In this document: positions 34,207 to 42,541 of the stretch, piece by piece
Layout: each line of letters begins with the position of its first letter
Numbering within the stretch: position 1 is the stretch's first letter
Source of the DNA: a methanotrophic endosymbiont of Bathymodiolus puteoserpentis (Logatchev)
Lineage (GTDB): Bacteria > Pseudomonadota > Gammaproteobacteria > Methylococcales > Methylomonadaceae
Length of the DNA: 44,087 nt
Direction of reading: 5' to 3'
NCBI RefSeq assembly: GCF_900128525.1
Contig: NZ_FQTQ01000049.1
Span: forward strand, 1-44,087
Notes under the pieces: generated by a model
What the model was told of the DNA's origin: nothing
What the model saw: the letters and a program-made list of their open reading frames with translations, nothing else
Database searches by the model: none
Made by a program: the position numbers and the translations under genes

Positions 34207-35739
34207 TCAGTTAAGTAACGATTTTCCATTCATTTCAGGCGGCTGCTTTATGCCTAAAATCGCCAGCATAGTTGGCGCTAAGTCTTTTAAACTGCCACCA
34301 TCAGCTAACGCTTTATTGCCCCCGACATAAACTAAAGGGACGGGATTAGTGGTATGCGCTGTTTGTGGGCCACCTTGTGCATCACGCATTTGCTCGATAT
34401 TGCCATGATCAGCAGTCAGTAGCATTTGCCCTCCTACTTTTTCTAAGGCAGTAACGATGCTGGCAAGTGCATGGTCTACAGTTTCCACGGCTTTAAGTGC
34501 GGCCTCCCATTTACCCGTATGACCGACCATATCACAGTTAGCATAATTACAAATAATCACATCATATTTTTGTTCAGTAATGGCATTGACTAAATGCTCG
34601 GTTACTTGGGCAGCATGCATTTCTGGCTGCAAATCATAGGTTTTTACTTTAGGGGAGGGTACTAAAATGCGGTCTTCACCTATATTAGGTTGGTCAACAC
34701 CACCGTTCATAAAAAAAGTAACGTGAGCATATTTTTCAGTTTCTGCTAAACGTAATTGCAATAAACCTTGTTGAGCTAAGACCTCACCTAGGGTGTTTTT
34801 TATTTCTACTGATGGAAATGCAACTGGATAAGTAAATTTCTCATGATATTCGGTTAAGGTGACAAAAATACCTTGGTGGCCTACATGCCTGCGCTCAAAT
34901 CCAGAAAAATCAGTATCAGTAATTGCTTGACTAATTTCTCTGGCACGATCAGCACGGAAATTCATAAAGACTATAGAGTCATTTTCAGCTAAAACGGTCG
35001 CTTTACCTTGCGCATCAAGAATAACGGTTGGCTCAATAAACTCATCGTTTTCATCGCGTTGATAACTGGCTTGTAAAGCTTGTAATGCAGAGGTTTCGGT
35101 ATATTCTCCTTCGCCCAAAACAATTAATTTATAAGCTTTTTGTACGCGTTCCCAGCGAGTGTCTCGGTCCATTGCATAAAAACGGCCAATAATGGATGCA
35201 ATACGACCAACACCTAATTGATTTATTTTATCTTGCAAGCATTTTAAAGCGGTTTCTGCACTTTTTGGGGCAACATCACGGCCGTCTAAAATAGCGTGTA
35301 TGACGACATTTTTTAAGCCTTTTTGTGCCGCAAGTTCCAGCATTGCCAGAATATGATTGATATGGCTATGCACACCACCTTCGGATAATAGACCTAGAAT
35401 ATGCAGCGTACTATTGTTGGTTAAGGCGTTATCAACGGCTAAGCATAGGGCGGGGTTGGTGAAAAAGCTACCATCTTCAATGGCATCACTAACACGAGAA
35501 AAATCCTGTGGCACATAGCGGCCTGCGCCTATATGCATATGACCGACCTCAGAATTACCCATTTGCTTATTAGGTAAGCCAACAATACGCCCAGAGCAGT
35601 CGAGCTGAGTCATTGGGAATTTTTTTTGTAGGCTGTCCCAGCACGGTGTGTTTGCTTGAGCAATTGCATTATATTCGGTCTCTTTTCTTAGGCCAAAGCC
35701 ATCGAGAATTAATAATATGAGAGGTTTTGGTTTTATCAT
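34207..35739 (-). CDS. gpmI: 2,3-bisphosphoglycerate-independent phosphoglycerate mutase
   Basis: GpmI interconverts 3- and 2-phosphoglycerate using two Mn ions, an essential glycolytic and gluconeogenic step. The protein has 510 residues. The metal aspartate is D13 (ILDGFG), the phosphoserine nucleophile is S63 (NSEVGH), and the later metal sites lie in GRDVAPKS, FYAMDRDTRWER, NYANCDMVGHTG and TADHGNIEQM. I use the ATG at 35737-35739 with GGAG about seven bases upstream; a GTG four codons earlier would place the Shine-Dalgarno inside the gene. First gene of the gpmI-envC-ctpA-yibQ run, divergent from arsR. Confidence 0.97.
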   Translation of the reverse strand: MIKPKPLILLILDGFGLRKETEYNAIAQANTPCWDSLQKKFPMTQLDCSGRIVGLPNKQMGNSEVGHMHIGAGRYVPQDFSRVSDAIEDGSFFTNPALCLAVDNALTNNSTLHILGLLSEGGVHSHINHILAMLELAAQKGLKNVVIHAILDGRDVAPKSAETALKCLQDKINQLGVGRIASIIGRFYAMDRDTRWERVQKAYKLIVLGEGEYTETSALQALQASYQRDENDEFIEPTVILDAQGKATVLAENDSIVFMNFRADRAREISQAITDTDFSGFERRHVGHQGIFVTLTEYHEKFTYPVAFPSVEIKNTLGEVLAQQGLLQLRLAETEKYAHVTFFMNGGVDQPNIGEDRILVPSPKVKTYDLQPEMHAAQVTEHLVNAITEQKYDVIICNYANCDMVGHTGKWEAALKAVETVDHALASIVTALEKVGGQMLLTADHGNIEQMRDAQGGPQTAHTTNPVPLVYVGGNKALADGGSLKDLAPTMLAILGIKQPPEMNGKSLLN

Positions 35740-35860
35740 GTTAATCTCCACGGAAGCTCTAAATTAAGTTAATTTTAGTAAGGGAATGGTGCTGTGTTTT
35801 TGTTACGAATAATAATCATTGCTGAATAGAGTGGATTTTGCTATTGTTTAGCGTTTTCTA

Positions 35861-35879
35861 ATGTACAATAGTAGTACAT
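35861..35879. promoter_or_regulatory. dyad symmetry, possible ArsR operator
   Basis: ATGTAC (35861-35866) faces GTACAT (35874-35879) with 7 bases between. It lies about 85 bases before the arsR start in the region shared with gpmI. ArsR-family dimers bind such dyads, often in their own promoters. No -35/-10 pair around it is good enough to assign. Confidence 0.35.
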
Positions 35880-35962
35880 ATGTATGCCCTAATGGACTGT
35901 TAACTTAGCTTTCTATTATTGGGTATAAAAATCATCATTTGTTAAACAGGAAATATATCTAA

Positions 35963-36280
35963 ATGGAAACTATAGATAACCATAACATATACGCTGATGC
36001 CGATATAGAACGAGCGGCTCGATGCTTAAAAGCAATGTCGCACCCACTGCGCTTAAAAATCCTTTGTGTACTGGGGACTGAAGCGATTAGTGTACAAGAT
36101 ATTGTGGAAAAAGTTGGAACCAGTCAAAGTAATATTTCACAGCATCTTTCTATTTTAAGAGAAAAAGACATTTTAGGCTTTAAAAAAGATGCAAACCGCG
36201 TATTCTATTATATAGATGACCCGCGTATGCTTAAACTTATTGAAATGATGCGTGAGATTTTTTGTGCTGAATGTAAGTAA
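35963..36280 (+). CDS. ArsR/SmtB regulator, SqrR/BigR-like persulfide sensor
   Basis: A 105-residue winged-helix repressor. The recognition helix is in TSQSNISQHLSILREKDIL. It lacks the metal-binding ELCVCDL word of arsenic sensors. It has cysteines at 21, 35, 101 and 104. C35 (LKILC) and C101 (IFC) are 66 residues apart, the same spacing as C41/C107 of SqrR and C42/C108 of BigR, whose disulfide or polysulfide bond releases DNA. That makes a sulfide/persulfide sensor the best reading, by motif and spacing. AGGAAA precedes the ATG. A rhodanese gene follows 61 bases later, which fits sulfur control. Confidence 0.8.
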   Translation: METIDNHNIYADADIERAARCLKAMSHPLRLKILCVLGTEAISVQDIVEKVGTSQSNISQHLSILREKDILGFKKDANRVFYYIDDPRMLKLIEMMREIFCAECK

Positions 36281-36341
36281 ATATATCGGTACAATATCTA
36301 TGCCGACCTTATTTTTAATTCTAACTTCCCAATAAAGACTC

Positions 36342-36776
36342 ATGATAGACCAATATATCGAATTTGCTTCCAACCATTGGATGCTTGTCACCGCTTTTTT
36401 TGCTGTTACCTTTTTCTTGATCCAAGATATTATTGAGTCCAGCACGCGTAAGTATCAAACTATTTCTCCTATGCTGACGGTGGCCAAGTTAAACTCTGGA
36501 AATCCGATTATTATTGATGTACGTGAAGCGAATGAATTTAAAAAAGGCCATATTTCGGGGGCGATTCATATCCCGCTTAGCAGCATAGAAAAACAACTTA
36601 AAAAAATCGAATTATACAAAAAAGACGATGTCATTGTTGTTTGTCATACGGGTACGCGCTCTGCTTCAGCTTGCTCGACCTTAACAAAACTAGGCTTTGA
36701 AAATGTTTTCTTAATGACAGGCGGTATGCAGTCTTGGGAAGAAAATAAACTCCCTGTCGTCACTAGTAAAAAATAA
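36342..36776 (+). CDS. yibN: membrane-anchored rhodanese (YibN)
   Basis: A 144-residue single-domain sulfurtransferase tethered by one N-terminal membrane segment (about 12-30, HWMLVTAFFAVTFFLIQDI). The rhodanese domain (about 45-140) has IIIDVREANEFKKGHISGAIHIPL and the active-site loop with C101 in VVCHTGTRSAS. It can carry a persulfide on that cysteine. In E. coli the order is yibN-grxC-secB-gpsA; here grxC is missing and an ArsR gene stands in front. The ATG has a weak ribosome-binding site. Confidence 0.88.
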   Translation: MIDQYIEFASNHWMLVTAFFAVTFFLIQDIIESSTRKYQTISPMLTVAKLNSGNPIIIDVREANEFKKGHISGAIHIPLSSIEKQLKKIELYKKDDVIVVCHTGTRSASACSTLTKLGFENVFLMTGGMQSWEENKLPVVTSKK

Positions 36777-36809
36777 ACCTAACTTTCACATACACTACTT
36801 TAAAAGATC

Positions 36810-37277
36810 ATGGCTGAAGAAAACCAAGCACAAGAAAAACAATTTTCCATTCAAAAAATTTACACTAAAGATGTTTCTTTTGAATCTCCTGCTTCACCGA
36901 AACTGTTTACTGAAAAATGGGAGCCAGCTGTAGATTTCAATTTAGCTACCAATGCTACCCCATTAGAAGACTCAATGTTTGAAGTATCTATTACCGTGAC
37001 GGTGACGGTAAAAACGGGAGAAACAGTTGCTTACCTAGTTGAAGCAACACAGGCTGGAATCTTTTCATTAGCGGGTTTTACTGATGCAGAAATGGGTCCT
37101 ATGGTGGGTAGTTTCTGTCCTAATATTTTATTCCCTTATGTTCGTGAAGTCGTTTCGGATTTAGTGGCTAAAGGGGGCTTTCCACAGTTATTATTAGCAC
37201 CCGTTAATTTTGATGCTTTATATGCACAACATTTACAGCAAGCTCAGCAAGCAGAAGGCTCTAAAACTTTAAATTAA
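36810..37277 (+). CDS. secB: protein-export chaperone SecB
   Basis: SecB keeps preproteins unfolded and delivers them to SecA. The 155 residues equal the E. coli length. Conserved words are FSIQKIYTKDVSFESP near the start, VTVTVKTGETVAYLVEATQAGIF (split across the beta sheet), and CPNILFPYVREVVSDLVAKGGFPQLLLAPVNFDALY at the C-terminal end, which includes the tetramer interface and SecA-binding tail. It lies 33 bases after yibN and 9 before gpsA, so it belongs to their transcript. Confidence 0.97.
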   Translation: MAEENQAQEKQFSIQKIYTKDVSFESPASPKLFTEKWEPAVDFNLATNATPLEDSMFEVSITVTVTVKTGETVAYLVEATQAGIFSLAGFTDAEMGPMVGSFCPNILFPYVREVVSDLVAKGGFPQLLLAPVNFDALYAQHLQQAQQAEGSKTLN

Positions 37278-37286
37278 TAATTCAAT

Positions 37287-38288
37287 ATGACCAGCAAAAT
37301 TAGTGTTTTTGGCGCCGGATCTTGGGGCACCGCATTGGCCATTCAAGCGGCTAGAAATGGTAATCAAACAATGCTTTGGGGACATCACCCTGAACATATT
37401 CAAGATTTGACGCGAGATAGACAAAATAAACGTTATCTTGCTGGTTTGTCTTTCCCTGATCCACTACAGGTCACTGATGACCTAAAATTAGCTGCGCAAT
37501 TTAGCGATATTATTTTAATATCGGTACCTAGTCATGCATTTAAGGATACATTACTTAAAATAAAGCCGTTTGTTTCTAAGGCTGTGAAAATTGCTTGGGC
37601 AACTAAAGGTTTTAATCCAGAAACGGGTGAATTATTGCACCAGACAGTAGCTGATGTATTCTCGTCTGAAATGCCAGCTGCGGTCTTATCAGGTCCTTCT
37701 TTTGCTAAAGAAGTCGCAGCAGATTTACCTACGGCCGTGACCATTGCCTCAACTCAACAAGCCTTTTCTGATGAGCTTGCAGCATTGATGCACAGTCCTC
37801 GTTTTCGCACTTATACAACGACCGATATTATCAGCGTCCAAGTGGGTGGGGCAGTAAAAAATGTTCTTGCTATTGCCGCTGGTATTGCTGATGGCATAGG
37901 CTTTGGTGCAAACACCCGAGCAGCTTTAGTTACGCGGGGGATTGCTGAAATTATTCGGCTTAATACGGTTTTAGGTGGGCAGCAGGAAACTTTAATGGGC
38001 TTGTCGGGGCTAGGGGATTTAATTCTAACTTGTACTGATAATCAGTCACGTAATCGTCGTTTTGGCTTGGCTTTAGGCCAAGGTAAAACGCGAGAGCAAG
38101 CAATACAAGATATTGGGCAGGAAGTTGAGGGTATTGCAGCGGCAAGAGCAACCTACAGGTTAGCTAAGAAACATGGTATTGATATGCCGATAACTGAGCA
38201 AACATATCATGTACTATATGATGGCCTAGCTCCCCTAAGTGCAGTACAAAATCTATTACAGCGCGACCAGAAGTCGGAAACTGAATAG
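37287..38288 (+). CDS. gpsA: glycerol-3-phosphate dehydrogenase [NAD(P)+]
   Basis: GpsA reduces dihydroxyacetone phosphate to sn-glycerol-3-phosphate, the backbone of phospholipids. The 333 residues show the nucleotide-binding loop GAGSWGTALA at the start, the substrate site lysine in WATKGF, SGPSFAKEVA, GGAVKNVLAIAAGIADG and the C-terminal helical domain with GLGDLILTC and SRNRRFG. It ends the arsR-yibN-secB-gpsA group, as gpsA follows secB in many gammaproteobacteria. The nine-base gap to secB has no strong Shine-Dalgarno, which suggests coupled translation. Confidence 0.97.
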   Translation: MTSKISVFGAGSWGTALAIQAARNGNQTMLWGHHPEHIQDLTRDRQNKRYLAGLSFPDPLQVTDDLKLAAQFSDIILISVPSHAFKDTLLKIKPFVSKAVKIAWATKGFNPETGELLHQTVADVFSSEMPAAVLSGPSFAKEVAADLPTAVTIASTQQAFSDELAALMHSPRFRTYTTTDIISVQVGGAVKNVLAIAAGIADGIGFGANTRAALVTRGIAEIIRLNTVLGGQQETLMGLSGLGDLILTCTDNQSRNRRFGLALGQGKTREQAIQDIGQEVEGIAAARATYRLAKKHGIDMPITEQTYHVLYDGLAPLSAVQNLLQRDQKSETE

Positions 38289-38384
38289 CAAGCTAAAGGA
38301 TTAATTCGGCTATTATTTTAAGATGAGACACTCAGTCATTAATATGTCCCGTGTTAAAACGGTAGCCGTTAATCCAATTCAGGG

Positions 38385-38421
38385 AGCTTGCATAATACGA
38401 GTATCTCGTATTATGCAAGCT
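38385..38421. terminator. perfect 17-base palindrome between convergent genes
   Basis: The arms 38385-38401 and 38405-38421 pair without any mismatch around a 3-base loop TAT. It lies between the ends of gpsA (plus) and batD (minus). A small hairpin, AACGG (38358-38362) with CCGTT (38366-38370), lies just before it. Neither side has a T-tract, so it is either a factor-dependent end, an RNA-stability hairpin or a cruciform-forming repeat. Confidence 0.6.
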
Positions 38422-38437
38422 TCATATAGGCAGGCTA

Positions 38438-40132
38438 CTAGATTTTAAATAAAGAAGGAAGAGCCTCTTTTTCTATTGTTTGTTTGGTTGTTTTCGGCTG
38501 ATTTTTTTTAAAAGCTGCCCACAATGCATCGCCTTGCCATTCCTCGTTTTTCCCGCCATACAAAACTCCATTCAAGACTAAAATTTCACGTTGTAATGCG
38601 GGGGCACATTGTTCAGCTATTTTGGTCAAGCTGGATTGGCTGAATTGCTCGCGCCCCCATTGAATTAATGCTTCTTTAGCTTGGTCTGGCGCATTATTTT
38701 GACAGGCTTTTTTTAATATTTTATCTATAGCTCCAGCCTCTTCATGTGCTGCTAAGTGAGTAACTTTTTGCATTTTTTTGCTGTTTCTGGGTAAAAAGTA
38801 AATTAACGTCACTAGCCACGCCCCAGCAAAAAATATAGTTAACCAAAACCATACCGATTTATGCTCTGGATTTGTTATTTTTTCTGCTGTGGGGGACTTA
38901 TCTGCGGTTATTGGGGCAGCAACTTTGGTTGCTGTTTTTGGCGTGGGTGTTAGAGAATTATTAGTGCCAGAAGTTGCAATTGCAGTCATTGTCTGTTCAG
39001 CAATACGTGCAACTTCCATTGTTTGAGTTGCTGTATTCCACCAAGGAATTTCAATCGCTGGTAAAGTGTAAGTGCCCGCAATACTTGGAATCAATGCAAT
39101 TTTTTCTTCCCTGTAGGCAATCATACTGTTGTCTTTAGCCGTTTCTTTTAAAGTAGGTTGGTCAGGGTAGGCTTTTAAATTAGCGGGCATATTATCAACA
39201 TATAATTCAGGTAGAGCGCTTTGCGTTGTACCCTTAACAAGTAAGCTTAGTGTGCGAGTAATCGGCTCACCTACTTTTATTTGTGCGGTATCGGCTGACC
39301 ATTTTTCTTCTAAATAAACTTGTTCTGCAGGTAGCCAGTATTTACCTGATGCTGCGGCTGGTTTAGCTTGTACCTTTAAGGTAATCGCTTTAGAGCTAAC
39401 TCGCTGAGTGCGAGTATTTTGCCGGTTAAAAAAGCCATTGTAGCGCCGTTGACTAGCGACAATGACATCAGCAGTTAACGTCAGAGGTTCAATATACATC
39501 GTTTCACTTTTTTGCGGGAAAATAGCATATTTACGTTCGGTAACTATATAGCTATCACCTTGATATTGGCTGTTATAGCTTTTATCTTCGCCTAGCTTTT
39601 CGATCACCGCATCAGGTAATTGAGGCTCAGTTAGGGTGGCTTGAGAGATATTAACTTTACGGTATAGTTTTAAGGTATAAATAACCTGTTCTTGAATATA
39701 AGGCTTAGTCTTGTCGACTTCTACTTGCAGGAATAAATCGTCATTAGCACGCGCTGTTACCTCTACTTCGTTGACGACGAGAGCGGCAAATTGACTACTA
39801 TCTTGCCCGAATTTAATAGCAGGAACCATTAGAGTTCCAGTATGCTTTGCCATTACTGTTAAAACCCATTGCATAGACTTAGTCATTTTAAGATTAATGA
39901 TTTGGGTCGATTGCTGCTGAGATTGATTTAAAATTTCGAAGTCTTTTTCTAATGGCGTAAAGTCAGGGTCGCCATCTGGTTGTTCGGTTGCACTAAAAAT
40001 AATTTGAAATGACTCATTTAAATTAACAGGGTTACGGTCAATATTAACGCTGATATCAGCAGCGAATAAGGGCGATATCAGTAAGTTTAATGCAATAAAT
40101 AATGGTAATTTATAGTAAGCAGAGAAACGCAT
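38438..40132 (-). CDS. batD: BatD family protein
   Basis: A 564-residue envelope protein of the BatD family. The signal peptide ends near residue 24 (SPLFA|ADISVNIDRN). The mature part begins NPVNLNESFQIIFSATEQPDGDPDFTPLEKDFEIL, the mark of BatD, and contains beta-sandwich repeats. One membrane segment near residues 425-445 (WFWLTIFFAGAWLVTLIYFLP) is followed by a cytoplasmic tail. BatD usually works with MoxR and the von Willebrand proteins BatA and BatB in stress or oxygen tolerance; none of them is in this window. I use the ATG at 40130-40132, because a reading from 40228 would put 32 residues before the signal peptide. Confidence 0.85.
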   Translation of the reverse strand: MRFSAYYKLPLFIALNLLISPLFAADISVNIDRNPVNLNESFQIIFSATEQPDGDPDFTPLEKDFEILNQSQQQSTQIINLKMTKSMQWVLTVMAKHTGTLMVPAIKFGQDSSQFAALVVNEVEVTARANDDLFLQVEVDKTKPYIQEQVIYTLKLYRKVNISQATLTEPQLPDAVIEKLGEDKSYNSQYQGDSYIVTERKYAIFPQKSETMYIEPLTLTADVIVASQRRYNGFFNRQNTRTQRVSSKAITLKVQAKPAAASGKYWLPAEQVYLEEKWSADTAQIKVGEPITRTLSLLVKGTTQSALPELYVDNMPANLKAYPDQPTLKETAKDNSMIAYREEKIALIPSIAGTYTLPAIEIPWWNTATQTMEVARIAEQTMTAIATSGTNNSLTPTPKTATKVAAPITADKSPTAEKITNPEHKSVWFWLTIFFAGAWLVTLIYFLPRNSKKMQKVTHLAAHEEAGAIDKILKKACQNNAPDQAKEALIQWGREQFSQSSLTKIAEQCAPALQREILVLNGVLYGGKNEEWQGDALWAAFKKNQPKTTKQTIEKEALPSLFKI

Positions 40133-40228
40133 ATTTTTCACGTAAATATAATTTAAAAACAGAGTATATTTTACCTGTTTATAAGCGATATTGCCTAGAG
40201 ACTGACTGACGTAGGAAGCAAAACTCAA

Positions 40229-40431
40229 TAACCATCTAAAGTATCAGGTTTTATGGGATGTTTATTGCTTAGGCTTTTAGGCTGAAATGGGGCTCAGAAA
40301 ATTGGCAGTAAATTTGATTAGAGGTCTTGCTATAACCTTTATTTTGTTATGATATAAAGTTGCCCTTAAAGTTTTTATGCGCCCTATATTAAAAAGGGTG
40401 GGGGTTATAATGATTAGTAAGCCTAATATCT
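40229..40431. other. intergenic region before glrK
   Basis: In E. coli this position holds the small RNA gene glmY under a sigma-54 promoter. Here I find only a weak sigma-54-like site, TTGGCAG followed by TTTGAT near 40301-40316, with GA in place of the essential GC. A weak hairpin CCCT/AGGG lies near 40383-40399. I do not call an RNA gene. Confidence 0.3.
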
Positions 40432-41940
40432 ATGAGTAAAATGGGTTCAAAAAAAGAGGCAAAAGCACCGGCTAAATGTAGAGGCGTTATTTATGGCTCT
40501 TTGCGGGAGTGGGCTTTAATCAGTTTTGTTATAGTCGCTTTGCCGCTAGTGGTCGCTATTATTTATACCATGAGTGAGCTCAGTAACTACACCGTAAAAA
40601 GCCAGAAGGCTTTGGTGCAAACGGTGCAGGCGGCGGAAATTAGTCGAACTACGCTCAACCGGTTAATCTTAATGGAGCAAAGTATCAGGCAGTTTGAGGT
40701 GCTCAATGATGCGACTATTTTTGAATCTTATCAACAGCACCGCCATTCTTTTTTGGAGCTTATAGGTATCCTCCAAGAGTTGAGTTTAGGTGTGGATTTT
40801 AATATTCAGGTAGCTGAATTATTACAAGCAGAGAGTGCGCTTAATCAAGACATCTTACATAGTGTTAAGGATCGAGCTAATTTAGTAAATGTACACCTTA
40901 AAAAATTTGATCAACTAAGCAATCAAGCAAGAGAGCTTGTTGCAGCAGGCGAACAGCAAGTTGGTATTGAGGCGCGTGCTTTATCTGATCTTGCCGGTAG
41001 AGTTCATGAGCATTTGATTGTTTCAACGGTTGTTAGCATTTCCATGGCGTTGTTGCTTGCTCTTGCTTTTGTTTATTTATTAACTCGGCCCATTAAAAAT
41101 ATAGCACTTGCAATCCGTCATTTAGGAGAAGAAGGGTTTGAGCAGCCAATTGCTATTGGTGGGCCTAAAGATTTAACTGAGTTAGGCGTACATTTGGAGT
41201 GGTTACGTAAACGGCTAAATCAGCTGGAGCATGAAAAATTGCAATTTATGCGTACCATTTCGCATGAGCTTAAAACGCCGTTGGCAACATTAAAAGAAGG
41301 AACAGATTTATTGTCTGAAAATGTTGTTGGTGAGTTGAACACAGAGCAGCAAGAGATTATTCAGTTAATGCATTTAAGTAATATCACTCTAAATGATTTA
41401 ATTGATAATTTATTAGAGTATCAACAAACGATGGTGTCTCAAATTGATTTGAATCTTTCGACTTTTGATGTGGCTAAATTGATTGAGCGTTGTCTTAATG
41501 AATATCAGCTGCCTTTAAGGAGTAAAAAAATTCACGTACAAAGTCATCTTGGTATAACGCATATATGCGCAGATTATGACAAGCTAGAAATTATTATTAG
41601 TAACCTTTTCTCTAATGCGCTTAAATTTTCTCCTCAAAATGGCAAGATTGGTATAAGTTTATTTGTGCATAATAATGTTGTTCAATTGCTGATTGAAGAT
41701 CAAGGTCCTGGTATAGCTAAGGAGGTAGAGCCTTTTATTTTTGAAGACTTTTATCAAGGGAATTCACCGCAGATATGGCAAATAAAAGGCACAGGCCTAG
41801 GCCTTTCTTTAGTAAAATACTATCTCGATGCGCATAAGGGTGAGGTTAAGCTACTGCCTGCAAGTAATGAATACTGTGGCGCGCGATTTCTTTTACATTT
41901 ACCGCAAAAACAGGACGCTTGTGATGTCACGATTAGCTAA
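40432..41940 (+). CDS. glrK: sensor histidine kinase GlrK (QseE)
   Basis: A 502-residue inner-membrane kinase. Two membrane segments (about 23-43 and 195-217) enclose a helical periplasmic sensor. HAMP follows (about 207-262), then HisKA with the phosphorylated H278 in FMRTISHELKTPLA, and HATPase with NLFSNALKFSP, EDQGPGIA and GTGLGLSLVKYY. With the lipoprotein and regulator downstream it forms the glrK-qseG-glrR operon, which in enterobacteria senses envelope state and turns on sigma-54 genes such as the small RNA GlmY. Its stop overlaps the lipoprotein gene. The ATG at 40432 has a poor ribosome-binding site; the ATG three codons later is equally possible. Confidence 0.9.
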   Translation: MSKMGSKKEAKAPAKCRGVIYGSLREWALISFVIVALPLVVAIIYTMSELSNYTVKSQKALVQTVQAAEISRTTLNRLILMEQSIRQFEVLNDATIFESYQQHRHSFLELIGILQELSLGVDFNIQVAELLQAESALNQDILHSVKDRANLVNVHLKKFDQLSNQARELVAAGEQQVGIEARALSDLAGRVHEHLIVSTVVSISMALLLALAFVYLLTRPIKNIALAIRHLGEEGFEQPIAIGGPKDLTELGVHLEWLRKRLNQLEHEKLQFMRTISHELKTPLATLKEGTDLLSENVVGELNTEQQEIIQLMHLSNITLNDLIDNLLEYQQTMVSQIDLNLSTFDVAKLIERCLNEYQLPLRSKKIHVQSHLGITHICADYDKLEIIISNLFSNALKFSPQNGKIGISLFVHNNVVQLLIEDQGPGIAKEVEPFIFEDFYQGNSPQIWQIKGTGLGLSLVKYYLDAHKGEVKLLPASNEYCGARFLLHLPQKQDACDVTIS

Positions 41941-42541
41941 ATATATTCTTTTCAGTTTTGTTTTTACTCTTCAAGGATGCCAGCCTTATTTTAAGAATTT
42001 ATTTCAGCCACCGGAATCAGTCGTGTCTACTGACCAAGAGCAACCCTATGATGCCGTGAGAAGAATTAAGCAGGGGCAGGTGTATGATTTACTGAAGCGT
42101 ACTCAGCAATATTTTGTATTGAATCAAAAACAAAAAGCACTTGCTTGCGAGGAGTTAAGGTTAGAATATGACCAGAATCCAGACTGGCAAGTTGCCTGGG
42201 TTTTGGTCTATGCCTTGAATAGTGATTTTAGTTGCGTGCAGCTTAGAGAAGCCATAGCGATACTGGGTGCGATACAGACTCAGCAGAGTGTGGGGTTGCA
42301 GTTGCAATGGTTAAATACAGTGCAAATTAAAGTACTGGAGAGTATGAAAGAGCAGTACAATCAAAATCGCCGCTTGCGTAATAAGCTCAAAAAGTCAGAA
42401 GAGCAATTGGCAATAACACAAGAACAAATGACAATAGCACAGGACCAACTAATAGAGTTAAGTTCAAAAATTCAAGCACTTAAAGCCATAGAAAGCAGTA
42501 TCAATAAAAAATTAGACTATGAACCAAGTTATAAAAAATAA
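41924..42541 (+). CDS. qseG: QseG-like outer-membrane lipoprotein
   Basis: A 205-residue lipoprotein between the kinase and regulator genes. The signal peptide ends in the lipobox LQGC with the lipidated C19. The middle is helical (about 40-140), and the C-terminal third is a coiled coil (KLKKSEEQLAITQEQMTIAQ region). In enterobacteria QseG contacts the periplasmic part of QseE/GlrK and modulates its activity; the same operon position and lipobox support that role here, though the sequence is diverged. It starts inside the kinase gene (17-base overlap) and overlaps glrR by 23 bases. I choose this ATG because the signal peptide begins there; a reading from 41828 adds 32 unlikely residues. Confidence 0.83.
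   Translation: MSRLAKYILFSFVFTLQGCQPYFKNLFQPPESVVSTDQEQPYDAVRRIKQGQVYDLLKRTQQYFVLNQKQKALACEELRLEYDQNPDWQVAWVLVYALNSDFSCVQLREAIAILGAIQTQQSVGLQLQWLNTVQIKVLESMKEQYNQNRRLRNKLKKSEEQLAITQEQMTIAQDQLIELSSKIQALKAIESSINKKLDYEPSYKK

Noticed and set aside
40133-40228. Longer batD reading from 40228
   Set aside because: It would place 32 residues before a standard signal peptide.
40383-40399. GlmY-like small RNA before glrK
   Set aside because: Only a weak stem and a sigma-54-like site lacking the GC element are present.
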